From NCBI GenBank assembly GCA_963922875.1, contig CAWUJH010000007.1, positions 124,001 to 188,000 on the forward strand: 64,000 nt of DNA, given 5' to 3'. Below are positions 9,095-16,930 of the stretch, in pieces. Each line of letters begins with the position of its first letter. Position 1 is the first letter of the stretch. The position numbers and the translations under genes were made by a program. This DNA comes from Ketobacter sp963922875 (lineage in GTDB: Bacteria; Pseudomonadota; Gammaproteobacteria; Pseudomonadales; Ketobacteraceae). The notes below the pieces were generated by a model. It was given only the letters and a program-made list of their open reading frames with translations, was not told the origin of the DNA and searched no databases.

Positions 9095-10135
9095 ATGACT
9101 GAAGAAAGTAACAAAGCGCCAACGGACCTTCATTGGTCACTCACCCACATTGACCTTCTGAGCGAACGCTACGGAGGCCAAGCACTGACATGCAATGATG
9201 AATTTTTTGCAGGCGCGGCAAATTTAGTTAAACGCAGCGAACCCATCTTTCTGCCAGACGAATATACTGATCGTGGAAAATGGATGGACGGTTGGGAAAC
9301 TCGCCGCCGCCGCACTGTGGGTTATGACTGGTGCATACTGCGCATGGGCTTACCGGGTACCGTGCGTGCCTTTAATGTGGATACCACTTTTTTCCGAGGT
9401 AACGCTCCCGCCAGCGTAGAAATTGAAAGCTGCTACAGCGACACCGACCCGAATGAAAATACCCAGTGGCACACTCTGGTGCCCAAGATAGACATCATGC
9501 CCCATCAGCACAATTGGATCACGCTTAGTGGCAACGAAAGCCACCGCCAAAGCACCTGGACCCACTTGCGACTGAAGATTCACCCTGATGGCGGCGTGGC
9601 TCGCTTACGAGCCTGGGGCGAACCAAAACCCAACTGGTCACAGTTAATGCCGGGTGAACTCGTAGATCTCGCCGCCTGTGTTAACGGTGGCCGTGCCATT
9701 CAATGTTCCGATATGTTTTTCAGCCCCATGAATAATCTCATTGCTCCCGGCCATGGTGTCAATATGGGGGATGGGTGGGAAACCCGACGCCGTCGCGGTC
9801 CAGGGCACGACTGGCTCATTGTGCAATTAGCCTGCCCCGGTTCAGTGCAAAGGGTGATGCTGGACACTCGACATTTTAAAGGCAACTACCCCGATCATTT
9901 CAGTTTACAAGGTTGTACAAAACATCCCGCCGATGGTCCTGTAACCGAGCCCGAATGGGTGGAAGTGATTAGCGCCACGCCCTTACAGGCGCATCGAGAA
10001 CACTGGTTTCAGCAAGAGATCAAAGACAACGAAACCGTGTTTCAGCAAATACGCTTAAATATTTATCCCGATGGTGGCGTCAGTCGCCTGCGGGTTTTTG
10101 GCTACCCCAAGACCGGGGAGGCGAACCCGTCATGA
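9095..10135 (+). CDS. alc: Allantoicase
   Basis: Allantoicase hydrolyses allantoate to ureidoglycolate and urea. The 346-residue protein shows the family's internal duplication. The first half has GGQALTCNDEFF, DGWETRRRR and YDWCILRMG; the second half repeats these as GGRAIQCSDMFF, DGWETRRRR and HDWLIVQLA. The frame is open back to 9005, but the extra 30 residues there are unlike the family, and ATG at 9095 has AGGAA 11 bp upstream, so I start there. It heads a six-gene operon and its stop overlaps the next start by 4 bp. Confidence 0.93.
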   Translation: MTEESNKAPTDLHWSLTHIDLLSERYGGQALTCNDEFFAGAANLVKRSEPIFLPDEYTDRGKWMDGWETRRRRTVGYDWCILRMGLPGTVRAFNVDTTFFRGNAPASVEIESCYSDTDPNENTQWHTLVPKIDIMPHQHNWITLSGNESHRQSTWTHLRLKIHPDGGVARLRAWGEPKPNWSQLMPGELVDLAACVNGGRAIQCSDMFFSPMNNLIAPGHGVNMGDGWETRRRRGPGHDWLIVQLACPGSVQRVMLDTRHFKGNYPDHFSLQGCTKHPADGPVTEPEWVEVISATPLQAHREHWFQQEIKDNETVFQQIRLNIYPDGGVSRLRVFGYPKTGEANPS

Positions 10136-10662
10136 GTGACGCCGTAGCACCAATGACCCTGGAACAACTGAATGGGCTTGCGGTAGACAGTGCAAGCCTG
10201 GCCTTTCGGAGTTGTTGTGCCGCCGAGCGCTGGGTACAGGGCATGGTGTCGGCCCGACCGTTCCATTCATTCACCGCGATGCTTAATACGGCTGATCAGG
10301 TTTGGGCAGGGGTCGATGAAGACGACTGGCTCGAGGCTTTCGAAGCTCATCCACAAATTGGTAATGTAGATACTCTGAGAGCAAAATTCGCCAATACCAA
10401 AGCCCTTGCTGCCGGTGAGCAATCCAGTGTTGCTGAGGCGAGCGACGCTACCATCAATGAGTTAGCCGAAAAAAATCAGCAATATTTGGATCGCTTCGGT
10501 TTTATTTTCATTATCTGTGCCACTGGGCAAAGTGCCGACGCCATGCTGGTAAAACTCCGCCAACGCGTCAACAATACAAGAGCGGAAGAATTACCCATTG
10601 CGGCAGAAGAACAACGTAAAATTACAGCCATCCGTTTACACAAGCTCATCATCGGTTCATGA
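10132..10662 (+). CDS. uraD: 2-oxo-4-hydroxy-4-carboxy-5-ureidoimidazoline (OHCU) decarboxylase
   Basis: This enzyme decarboxylates OHCU stereospecifically to (S)-allantoin, the third step after urate oxidation. The 176 residues include the catalytic-histidine motif FEAHPQIGN near residue 73, the SSVAEASDAT segment with the conserved Glu, and FGFIFIICATGQS, which forms the substrate pocket. The length is typical of the family. It overlaps allantoicase by ATGA and is followed after 16 bp by the HIU hydrolase gene, which supplies its substrate. Confidence 0.95.
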   Translation: MSDAVAPMTLEQLNGLAVDSASLAFRSCCAAERWVQGMVSARPFHSFTAMLNTADQVWAGVDEDDWLEAFEAHPQIGNVDTLRAKFANTKALAAGEQSSVAEASDATINELAEKNQQYLDRFGFIFIICATGQSADAMLVKLRQRVNNTRAEELPIAAEEQRKITAIRLHKLIIGS

Positions 10663-10678
10663 CAGGAGACACGGCGCA

Positions 10679-11035
10679 ATGAGTTGTCATTTTTCAACCC
10701 ATGTTTTGGATACCTCCTGTGGCCAACCCGCCAGCGGCGTAGTCATCAGTTTATGGCGGGCCGATGGCGCTCTCGCAAACCTGGAAAACTGGACACTGAT
10801 TGCCAAGGGAAGTACAAACAATGACGGTCGGGCACCGGATCTCATACCTATGGAGACTTCCCTAATCGCCGGAACATACCGTATTAGATTCGAACTTGAA
10901 GCGTATTTTAAACAACAGCAACAACCCGTGTTTTATCCTTGTGCAGAAATCACCTTCAATATGGAGGCGAACCAGCACTACCATGTACCGCTTCTGTTAA
11001 ATCCCTTTGGTTACTCCACTTATCGAGGTAGCTGA
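10679..11035 (+). CDS. uraH: 5-hydroxyisourate (HIU) hydrolase, transthyretin-like
   Basis: This enzyme hydrolyses HIU to OHCU. The 118-residue transthyretin-related fold has the N-terminal STHVLDTSCGQPASGV motif with its active-site His, the central NDGRAPDL with its Arg, and the C-terminal signature YSTYRGS. I start at ATG 10679, which has CAGGAGA 10 bp upstream; the longer open frame to 10598 lies inside uraD. It lacks a signal peptide, so it is cytoplasmic. Confidence 0.95.
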   Translation: MSCHFSTHVLDTSCGQPASGVVISLWRADGALANLENWTLIAKGSTNNDGRAPDLIPMETSLIAGTYRIRFELEAYFKQQQQPVFYPCAEITFNMEANQHYHVPLLLNPFGYSTYRGS

Positions 11036-11553
11036 TGGGAGCTCTGAGCATTAAGCCCCTCAGTAAAGCAAGCTTCTCTCCTTACGGAGATGTCATCATG
11101 ATCAGCAAGGAAACCCGACCGTTTCCCATTAACCAGGGTTATACCCAGCGCTTTCATGATTTGGCAAATTTGGATTTACTAAATAACAAGGGTCGCCCCG
11201 GCGTTAGCCTGTTTCGTTCAACGCCATTACCCACCCCACTGACACTAACCGTCATGGAACGCCACCCACTATCCAGCCAGGCTTTTATGCCCTTAAGTCA
11301 ACAGCCCTATTTAGTGGTAGTTGCACCGGCCGGTGATTTTGAGCGCAACAATGTTGAAATTTTTCTTGCGCAACCGGGCCAGGGCGTGAATTATCATGCT
11401 GGAACCTGGCATCATTTTTGTTTAGCGTTAAACGAAGTCTGTGATTTTTTAGTGATTGATCGACTGGGTGATGGACCTAATTGTGACGAAGTAGAACTCT
11501 CTCCACCACTTTTGATCAAGGAAACGGAATGGCGTGAGGTACCCTATGAGTGA
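11035..11553 (+). CDS. allA: Ureidoglycolate lyase
   Basis: This enzyme splits ureidoglycolate into glyoxylate and urea, the last step encoded here. The 172-residue cupin-like protein has the family opening IKPLSKASFSPYGDVI, and QGVNYHAGTWHHFCLAL carries the conserved active-site histidines. Its start shares one base with the uraH stop (TGATG). Its stop overlaps guaD by 8 bp. Glyoxylate from here could feed the glyoxylate shunt or glycerate pathway, whose genes are not in the window. Confidence 0.93.
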   Translation: MGALSIKPLSKASFSPYGDVIMISKETRPFPINQGYTQRFHDLANLDLLNNKGRPGVSLFRSTPLPTPLTLTVMERHPLSSQAFMPLSQQPYLVVVAPAGDFERNNVEIFLAQPGQGVNYHAGTWHHFCLALNEVCDFLVIDRLGDGPNCDEVELSPPLLIKETEWREVPYE

Positions 11554-12871
11554 ATCCAGCCACGGCAAAGTATATCGTGCACGGCTGTTATTTTTTACTG
11601 CTGATCCTTACACCGAAGGGGAAAAAGCCTGGCAATATTATGAAGACGGAGCGCTGTGGATTAAAGACGGTTTGGTGTATCAAGAAGGAAATGCCACAGA
11701 GATAATAAACACCTTGCCGCCAGAAGTACCTGTGCATCACTTTCCCAACCATTTGATCACCCCAGGATTTATTGATACCCATATTCACTACCCGCAAACC
11801 GAAATGATTGCCGCCTATGGAGCGCAGTTACTGGATTGGCTCAACACCTATACCTTTCCAACCGAACAGAAGTTTTCCGATCCCAAGTATTGCACCCAGG
11901 TGGCAAAAATATTTCTGGACGAACTGCTGCGCAACGGCACCACTACCGCCTTAGTATTCGGCACCGTGCACCCATCCTCCGTAGACGCTTTTTTTCATGA
12001 AGCTCAGCGACGGCGCTTAAGAATGATCGCGGGAAAAGTACTGATGGATCGTAATGCACCTCCAGAGCTATGCGACAGCCCCGCGGAAGGTTACACCCAG
12101 AGCGCTGAGTTGATTGAACGCTGGCATAAACTGGATCGCTTGCAATACGCCGTTACTCCGCGCTTTGCGCCTACCAGCAGTGATCAACAATTGCATAAAG
12201 CGGGGGAACTACTGCAACAGTATCCCGATGTTTATCTACATACTCATCTTGCCGAAAATCAAAAAGAAGTGGCCTGGGTACAAGAGCTGTTTCCCACTTC
12301 CCGCCATTATTTGGATGTCTACGATCAGGCGGGGCTACTCGGCTCCCGTAGTGTTTTTGCCCATGGTGTACATCTATGCGACAACGCCTGTGAACGCTTG
12401 GCCCAAACCAAATCAGCGATAGCACACTGCCCCACCTCAAATATGTTCTTGGGCTCAGGCCTTATTAACCTGGACAAACTGTATCAACATGGAGTGCAGG
12501 TGGCCATGGGCACAGACGTGGGCGCAGGCACCAGCTTTTCGTTATTTCGCACCATGGATGAAGCCTATAAAGTGCAGCAATTACGCGGTGCCACCCTTGA
12601 TCCCATGCACGCGCTCTATCTTGCCACCCTGGGTGGAGCGGTTGCGTTAGACATTGCCGACAAGGTCGGCAGCTTGCAGCCAGGTTGGGAAGCTGATTTC
12701 GTGGTGATTGACTTAGCCGCAACGCCTCTACTCGAATTTCGCACCCGCCATTGCGCTAACTTGCGTGAACTTATTTTTGTCCTCAATACCCTGGCCGACG
12801 ATCGGGCCATCGAACAGACCTATAGCCTGGGTCGCTTGGTGCATGAAAGAACGGGAGAGTCTGTAGTATGA
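11546..12871 (+). CDS. guaD: Guanine deaminase
   Basis: This enzyme deaminates guanine to xanthine, feeding xanthine dehydrogenase. The 441-residue metallo-amidohydrolase has PGFIDTHIHYPQTEM with the HxH zinc ligands near residue 80, THLAENQKE, FAHGVHL and GTDVGAGTSFS with the catalytic Asp. A GTG four codons earlier is also in frame, but ATG at 11546 better matches the family start and overlaps allA by only 8 bp. It overlaps puuD by ATGA. Confidence 0.95.
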   Translation: MSESSHGKVYRARLLFFTADPYTEGEKAWQYYEDGALWIKDGLVYQEGNATEIINTLPPEVPVHHFPNHLITPGFIDTHIHYPQTEMIAAYGAQLLDWLNTYTFPTEQKFSDPKYCTQVAKIFLDELLRNGTTTALVFGTVHPSSVDAFFHEAQRRRLRMIAGKVLMDRNAPPELCDSPAEGYTQSAELIERWHKLDRLQYAVTPRFAPTSSDQQLHKAGELLQQYPDVYLHTHLAENQKEVAWVQELFPTSRHYLDVYDQAGLLGSRSVFAHGVHLCDNACERLAQTKSAIAHCPTSNMFLGSGLINLDKLYQHGVQVAMGTDVGAGTSFSLFRTMDEAYKVQQLRGATLDPMHALYLATLGGAVALDIADKVGSLQPGWEADFVVIDLAATPLLEFRTRHCANLRELIFVLNTLADDRAIEQTYSLGRLVHERTGESVV

Positions 12872-14058
12872 GCGCCTACGCCATTGATTGGATCAATTTA
12901 TTACTACGTTGGGTTCATGTGATCACCGGTATCGCCTGGATTGGCGCCTCATTTTATTTTGTGTGGCTCGACAACAATTTGGAAACGCCCACCGAAGAAA
13001 ACAAGAAGCGCGGTTTTGGCGGCCAGCTTTCGTCTATCCATGCCGGTGGTTTCTATGAGGTGGCCAAATTTAAACTAGCACCTTCACAACTACCGGAAAC
13101 CCTGCATTGGTTTAAATGGGAAGCCTACAGCACCTGGATCAGTGGCTTTTTGTTGTTCACTATCATGTTTTATGTGGGCGCCGATGCCTACTTAATTGAT
13201 CCAACCAAAATGGAATTAACACCGGCCAGTGCCATTGGCATTAGCCTGGGTACATTACTGGGCGGATGGCTGGTTTACGATTTACTCTGTCGCAGCCCAC
13301 TGGCAAAAAATGGCTGGCTATTAGGCTTACTACTACTGGGTCTCATCAGCGCGATTACCTGGGGATTAAACCAGATATTCAGTGCCCGTTCGGCCTACAT
13401 GCATGCGGGCGCGTTGATTGGCACCTGCATGGCGGCCAACGTAATGGTCGTCATTATGCCAGGGCAAAAAGCCCTGGTGGCAGCCGTGGCCGCTGGGCAA
13501 GCCCCGGACCCCAAATATGCTATCGCCAGTAAATTGCGCTCCATGCACAATAACTATCTAACCCTCCCCATATTATTTTTAATGATCAGCAATCATTACC
13601 CCATGACCTACGGTAACCCCCACGCCTGGGCGGTGTTGCTGGCTATCATTCTGATTGGTGCCTGGACTCGTCATTTCTTTAATTTGAAACACAAAGGTGA
13701 AGTGAAGCCCGGCATCTTAGTCACTGCCGCTATCGCCACCTTGATCCTGGCCTGGCTGATGGCACCACCAACGCCCGCTAAAGCCAGTGGAGACAACGGC
13801 GCCATCATTTCTGACGATCAAGCCTTTGCCATCGTCCAACAACGCTGCGCCGCCTGCCACAGTAAAAATCCAACAGACGACATGTTTACCATGGCACAAG
13901 GTGGTGTTATGTTTGACAGCATTGCGCAAGTAAAACAGTGGGGCCCCCGGATTTTGGCGCGAGCCATTGATACCCATGATATGCCTTTTATGAATAAAAC
14001 AGGCATGACCGATGAAGAGCGGGCTCAACTTGGGGCGTGGCTGCGGGCGTTGAAATAA
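12868..14058 (+). CDS. puuD: Urate hydroxylase PuuD with C-terminal cytochrome c domain
   Basis: This is a membrane-bound urate oxidase that makes HIU and passes electrons to the respiratory chain rather than making peroxide. The 396 residues begin with the family motif WINLLLRWVHVITGIAWIGASFYF (read in parts) with its conserved His, followed by about eight membrane segments over residues 1-300. The C-terminal domain is a mono-haem cytochrome c with CAACH near residue 328 and a candidate Met ligand in HDMPFMNKTG. It is last in the operon, so all urate-ring steps are encoded together. Confidence 0.95.
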   Translation: MSAYAIDWINLLLRWVHVITGIAWIGASFYFVWLDNNLETPTEENKKRGFGGQLSSIHAGGFYEVAKFKLAPSQLPETLHWFKWEAYSTWISGFLLFTIMFYVGADAYLIDPTKMELTPASAIGISLGTLLGGWLVYDLLCRSPLAKNGWLLGLLLLGLISAITWGLNQIFSARSAYMHAGALIGTCMAANVMVVIMPGQKALVAAVAAGQAPDPKYAIASKLRSMHNNYLTLPILFLMISNHYPMTYGNPHAWAVLLAIILIGAWTRHFFNLKHKGEVKPGILVTAAIATLILAWLMAPPTPAKASGDNGAIISDDQAFAIVQQRCAACHSKNPTDDMFTMAQGGVMFDSIAQVKQWGPRILARAIDTHDMPFMNKTGMTDEERAQLGAWLRALK

Positions 14059-14082
14059 TAGGCGTGATGTCTAATCCCAAGT

Positions 14083-14628
14083 CTAAAACCTAGACACAAA
14101 TCCGAGGGCAAACCCGCTAATCTCAACGGCATCTTTATCAAAATAATTCATATATTCCAGGTTCAACGTGAAATTTGAAGTCACCTTCAAATCAGCACCA
14201 ATGCCAAAGGAAAGATCTTTGTCAGAATCTTGATCACTGACCAAACCATCGATGCTGGCTTCTAATTTAACCTTGGTATAACCCAAAATCAGGTAGGGAT
14301 TAAAAATGTTCGTTTCCGGCACACCCACCCGCACATAGACGCCCGCCAGATTTTCCAGATTTATTTCAACTTCAACGGGGCGCATAAAATAAAGACTGAA
14401 GGCATCAAAACTGTCGCCAGCCAGACCAACCCCCAAGCGCGCTTCAAGCCCAACATTATCAGTAAGCTCCACTCCAAACCGTCCTACAGCGGCCGTTAAC
14501 GATAAATCACCCACTGGGCCGGAATTACTGTAATCAAGAAACGCTAAATTTGCCCCACCGTAGGTGGCTGCAACTGTATTTGCAGACAGCAGGGAAATGG
14601 CCATTATGGCCGAAATTTTATACTTCAT
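14083..14628 (-). CDS. Small outer-membrane beta-barrel protein
   Basis: This 181-residue protein has a clear signal peptide (MKYKISAIMAISLLSANTVAA, cleaved after AA). The mature part is about 160 residues of alternating strands (GVELTDNVGLEARLGVGL, NPYLILGYTKVKLEA, FTLNLEYMNYF) and ends in GFALGFVSRF with terminal Phe. It fits an eight-stranded barrel of the OmpX/OmpW/opacity type. The function is unknown. It is convergent with puuD (25-bp gap), so it is not part of the purine operon. Its leader is unusually structured (14644-14699). Confidence 0.75.
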   Translation of the reverse strand: MKYKISAIMAISLLSANTVAATYGGANLAFLDYSNSGPVGDLSLTAAVGRFGVELTDNVGLEARLGVGLAGDSFDAFSLYFMRPVEVEINLENLAGVYVRVGVPETNIFNPYLILGYTKVKLEASIDGLVSDQDSDKDLSFGIGADLKVTSNFTLNLEYMNYFDKDAVEISGFALGFVSRF

Positions 14629-14643
14629 TGGTTTGCCTCACTC

Positions 14644-14699
14644 CCAGATGCTGGTAAAAGATTTACCGTCAAAATAGACAGCGTTGACACAACATCTGG
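14644..14699 (-). ncRNA. Candidate structured 5' leader (three-way junction) of the outer-membrane protein gene
   Basis: In the transcript, P1 pairs CCAGAUG (14699-14693) with CAUCUGG (14650-14644), 7 bp. P2 pairs GUCAA (14688-14684) with UUGAC (14672-14668) around an 11-nt loop. P3 pairs GGUAAA (14667-14662) with UUUACC (14658-14653) around UCU. Joining strands are 4, 0 and 2 nt. The closing stem ends one base before GAGUGAGG, the presumed ribosome binding site of the gene starting at 14628. It matches no riboswitch class I know. Confidence 0.45.
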
Positions 14700-14710
14700 C
14701 GAGATATCTA

Positions 14711-14752
14711 ACCTATATAGGTGAATATATTTTCAATATTTCTCTCCATCAA
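14711..14752 (-). promoter_or_regulatory. Sigma-70-like promoter with palindrome at the expected transcription start
   Basis: On the minus strand, TTGATG (14752-14747) and TATATT (14729-14724) are separated by 17 bp. A perfect 12-bp palindrome ACCTATATAGGT lies at 14711-14722, where transcription should start. The rest of 14753-14919, in front of the HD-GYP gene, is AT-rich without other clear signals. Confidence 0.5.
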
Positions 14753-14919
14753 ATATTCACCAAACAATCACATCACACTGATTTTTATGTATTTTTTCGA
14801 TGAAAGCTAAAGGTATTTTAGAACCGCACTCTTCAGTAAATTCATCGATATCTCCAAGCAATTCATCACGGGTTGTCTAAAATCTAACTATGAACATTTT
14901 TTTGCCGTTAAATTATTGA

Positions 14920-16164
14920 ATGAAGCCTAAGTCTTTTAAGTCACAGGAAACCCTGAAGATTCCAGCCGACCAATTGGTTATCGGGATGCATGTCTCTAAA
15001 TTGGATCGCCCTTGGCTCGACACACCCTTTTTATTTCAAGGTTTTTCCCTTGATGACCCTGATGACCTAATGGCCATGAGGAATATCTGTGAGTACGTCT
15101 ACATTGACGTACTCAAATCCGGCTACCTCGCCCAGAGCATCCGTAGCAAGCCATTAAAAAACGTAAAACCAAAAGCCTACGAAATTAAAGCGCAGGTTGA
15201 AGCCGAAATAAAAGTCGCAAAATCCATCCATAAATCTGCCCTGAGCGAAGTTAAATCACTGTTAAATCGAGCGGGAGAAGGAGAAGCCCTCGATACTCAG
15301 CAAGTGCGCGAACATGTAAAGAGTTGCGTGGATTCTATTGAGCGCAACCCCTCTGCCATGATCTGGTTAACCCGGATAAAACACGTTGATCAATACACCG
15401 CAGAGCACTGCCTTAACGTAGGGTTGCTGGCTATCGCTTTGGGCCGCCATATGGGATTGGGGCGCAAACATTTGGAACTGCTAGGACTATGTGGAATGCT
15501 GCATGATGTAGGCAAAATGCGCTTAGACCAGGCCATCTTAAACAAACCAGGCAAGCTTACCCGAGACGAATTCGAACACATTAAACTCCATTCCACTCAT
15601 GGTCGCGACATACTTATCGAGGATCAATCCCTACCCAATGAAGTCATTGCTGCGGCTTACGAGCATCACGAACGCCAGGATGGGAATGGCTACCCTCAAG
15701 GATTGAACGCAGAAATTCTCGGATTCTACACCAAAGCAGTGACGGTGGTGGACGCTTATGATGCTATCGTAAGTCGACGCTGCTACAGCAATGGTGAGAC
15801 GTCAGCGGCCGCGCTTAAAATCATCTACAACGGTAGCGGGACACACTTCGATCCTAAATTAGTCGTGAAATTCATTGAGTGTATTGGGATTTATCCTCCT
15901 GGCTGCCTGGTGGAAGTAGGCACTGGCGAAGTCGGCATCGTATTATCTGTCGATCCAGACAACCGTCTACTTCCTAAAATTGCGCTATTGCTAGACGCCC
16001 AAAAACGCCCCATGCAGCAACGAGTCGTTGATCTAAAAATACAACGCCAGACGCAATCAGATCGCCAGCTTCAGGTAAAACAAGTTCTAAAAGATGGCGC
16101 CTATGGCATTGACCTTGAGACTTTTACTCGCAACAATCTTCGAATCAATAATTCTACTGAATAA
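14920..16164 (+). CDS. HD-GYP domain protein with N-terminal DUF3391 (probable c-di-GMP phosphodiesterase)
   Basis: This 414-residue cytoplasmic protein has an N-terminal DUF3391 domain (about residues 10-140), an HD-GYP hydrolase domain (about 150-320) and a C-terminal extension. Catalytic residues are visible: the HD pair in MLHDVGKMRLDQ near residue 195, HHERQDGNGYPQGL near 249 with the GYP signature, and VDAYDAI near 280. Family members cleave c-di-GMP to GMP. It is monocistronic, between a divergent membrane-protein leader and a convergent redoxin gene. Together with the GGDEF protein at 29129 it shows c-di-GMP signalling in this organism. Confidence 0.9.
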   Translation: MKPKSFKSQETLKIPADQLVIGMHVSKLDRPWLDTPFLFQGFSLDDPDDLMAMRNICEYVYIDVLKSGYLAQSIRSKPLKNVKPKAYEIKAQVEAEIKVAKSIHKSALSEVKSLLNRAGEGEALDTQQVREHVKSCVDSIERNPSAMIWLTRIKHVDQYTAEHCLNVGLLAIALGRHMGLGRKHLELLGLCGMLHDVGKMRLDQAILNKPGKLTRDEFEHIKLHSTHGRDILIEDQSLPNEVIAAAYEHHERQDGNGYPQGLNAEILGFYTKAVTVVDAYDAIVSRRCYSNGETSAAALKIIYNGSGTHFDPKLVVKFIECIGIYPPGCLVEVGTGEVGIVLSVDPDNRLLPKIALLLDAQKRPMQQRVVDLKIQRQTQSDRQLQVKQVLKDGAYGIDLETFTRNNLRINNSTE

Positions 16165-16198
16165 AAAAAGTGGCGCCGATCAGCATTGAAAGGCGCCA
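16163..16198 (-). terminator. Rho-independent terminator after the redoxin gene
   Basis: Arms TGGCGCC (16171-16177) and GGCGCCA (16192-16198) form a 7-bp GC-rich stem with a 14-nt loop. On the minus strand it is followed by C and seven T residues (16169-16163). It lies 16 bp past the stop of the gene at 16214, and the HD-GYP stop codon is just inside its T-run. Confidence 0.85.
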
Positions 16199-16213
16199 GA
16201 GTATTAAAATACA

Positions 16214-16450
16214 CTACTTCAGATCAGAGATACTCGCACCGAAATTAATGTGAAATGGCATTCCATCTAGAACTAGTGCAGGTACGGATTTTACGCCGTC
16301 TGCCTCTGCTTCAGAGATGCGCGATTTTTTATCCCCGAGATGAACTATTTCCACATCATATCGAGAACGGTCAATTGCGTTGGCCACTTGGTTTTCTGCT
16401 TCCACACAAACCGGACAGCCGGCATGATAGAACGTTGCTTTCTTGCTCAT
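16214..16450 (-). CDS. Small thioredoxin-fold redoxin with CPVC motif
   Basis: This 78-residue protein has one glutaredoxin/thioredoxin-like domain: ATFYHAGCPVCVEAENQVANAI at the N-terminus with Cys-Pro-Val-Cys at residues 12-15, and a later SVPALVLDG containing the cis-Pro of the fold. There is no signal peptide. It is divergent from an HxlR-type regulator and 480 bp from an encapsulated-ferritin-type gene, which suggests a thiol or metal stress module (inference). The exact substrate is unknown; NrdH-like reductant activity is possible. Confidence 0.8.
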   Translation of the reverse strand: MSKKATFYHAGCPVCVEAENQVANAIDRSRYDVEIVHLGDKKSRISEAEADGVKSVPALVLDGMPFHINFGASISDLK

Positions 16451-16463
16451 TGTCTAACTCCTG

Positions 16464-16553
16464 TAGTATGTATATATTAAAATTGTGCGCACTCGTTAAT
16501 AGTAACCTTGTCGACATGCATTCAAAATCAGGCACAATTTGGTTTAGTAGGTA
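16464..16553. promoter_or_regulatory. Divergent control region between redoxin and HxlR genes
   Basis: This 120-bp intergenic gap contains a perfect 9-bp inverted pair, AAATTGTGC (16480-16488) and GCACAATTT (16532-16540), and two direct TAGTA-rich copies, TAGTATGTA (16464-16472) and TAGTAGGTA (16545-16553). The symmetry about the middle suits a regulator acting on both promoters. The HxlR protein next door is the obvious candidate. Confidence 0.45.
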
Positions 16554-16570
16554 CTTTTTGGTGTAAATTA

Positions 16571-16912
16571 ATGAATTCAATCGTTAAAAAAAGTCATTCA
16601 AAGCAAAGCACGTATCGTAAGTTAGAGGATGTCGTTGGCTGCAAGTGGTCAGTTTCGGTACTACTTGCCATAGGAGAAGGGATTAATCGTCCTGGCATTC
16701 TTGAGCGCCACATTGAAGGGATATCAACGAAAGTGCTGTCTGAACGGCTTAGAAAACTTACCGGTTACGGTCTCATAGAAAAACATAGCTTTCCTGAAGT
16801 ACCCCCTCGTACTGAGTATTCATTAACGCCATCAGGCCAAAAACTGTTAAACATTATTTATCAAATTCATAGCTTGGATTCTGATTTGAATCATAAGCAA
16901 GATGACCATTAA
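16571..16912 (+). CDS. HxlR-family winged-helix regulator
   Basis: This 113-residue protein has the HxlR/MarR-like winged helix: GCKWSVSVLLAIGEG, the recognition region ISTKVLSERLRKLTGYGLIEKH and the wing VPPRTEYSLTPSGQKLL. HxlR proteins such as YodB and HypR often sense thiol-reactive compounds through an N-terminal Cys; here the likely sensor is the Cys in GCKWS near residue 22. I start at ATG 16571, since the frame to 16508 lies in the control region. The encapsulated-ferritin-type gene follows after 18 bp, so the two are probably co-transcribed. Confidence 0.85.
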   Translation: MNSIVKKSHSKQSTYRKLEDVVGCKWSVSVLLAIGEGINRPGILERHIEGISTKVLSERLRKLTGYGLIEKHSFPEVPPRTEYSLTPSGQKLLNIIYQIHSLDSDLNHKQDDH

Positions 16913-16930
16913 CCCCAATTGGAGAACACC

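Noticed and set aside
11546..12871. Second 8-oxoguanine deaminase
   Set aside because: PGFIDTHIHYPQTEM and GTDVGAGTSFS are guanine deaminase signatures; the gene at 7594 is the 8-oxoguanine type.
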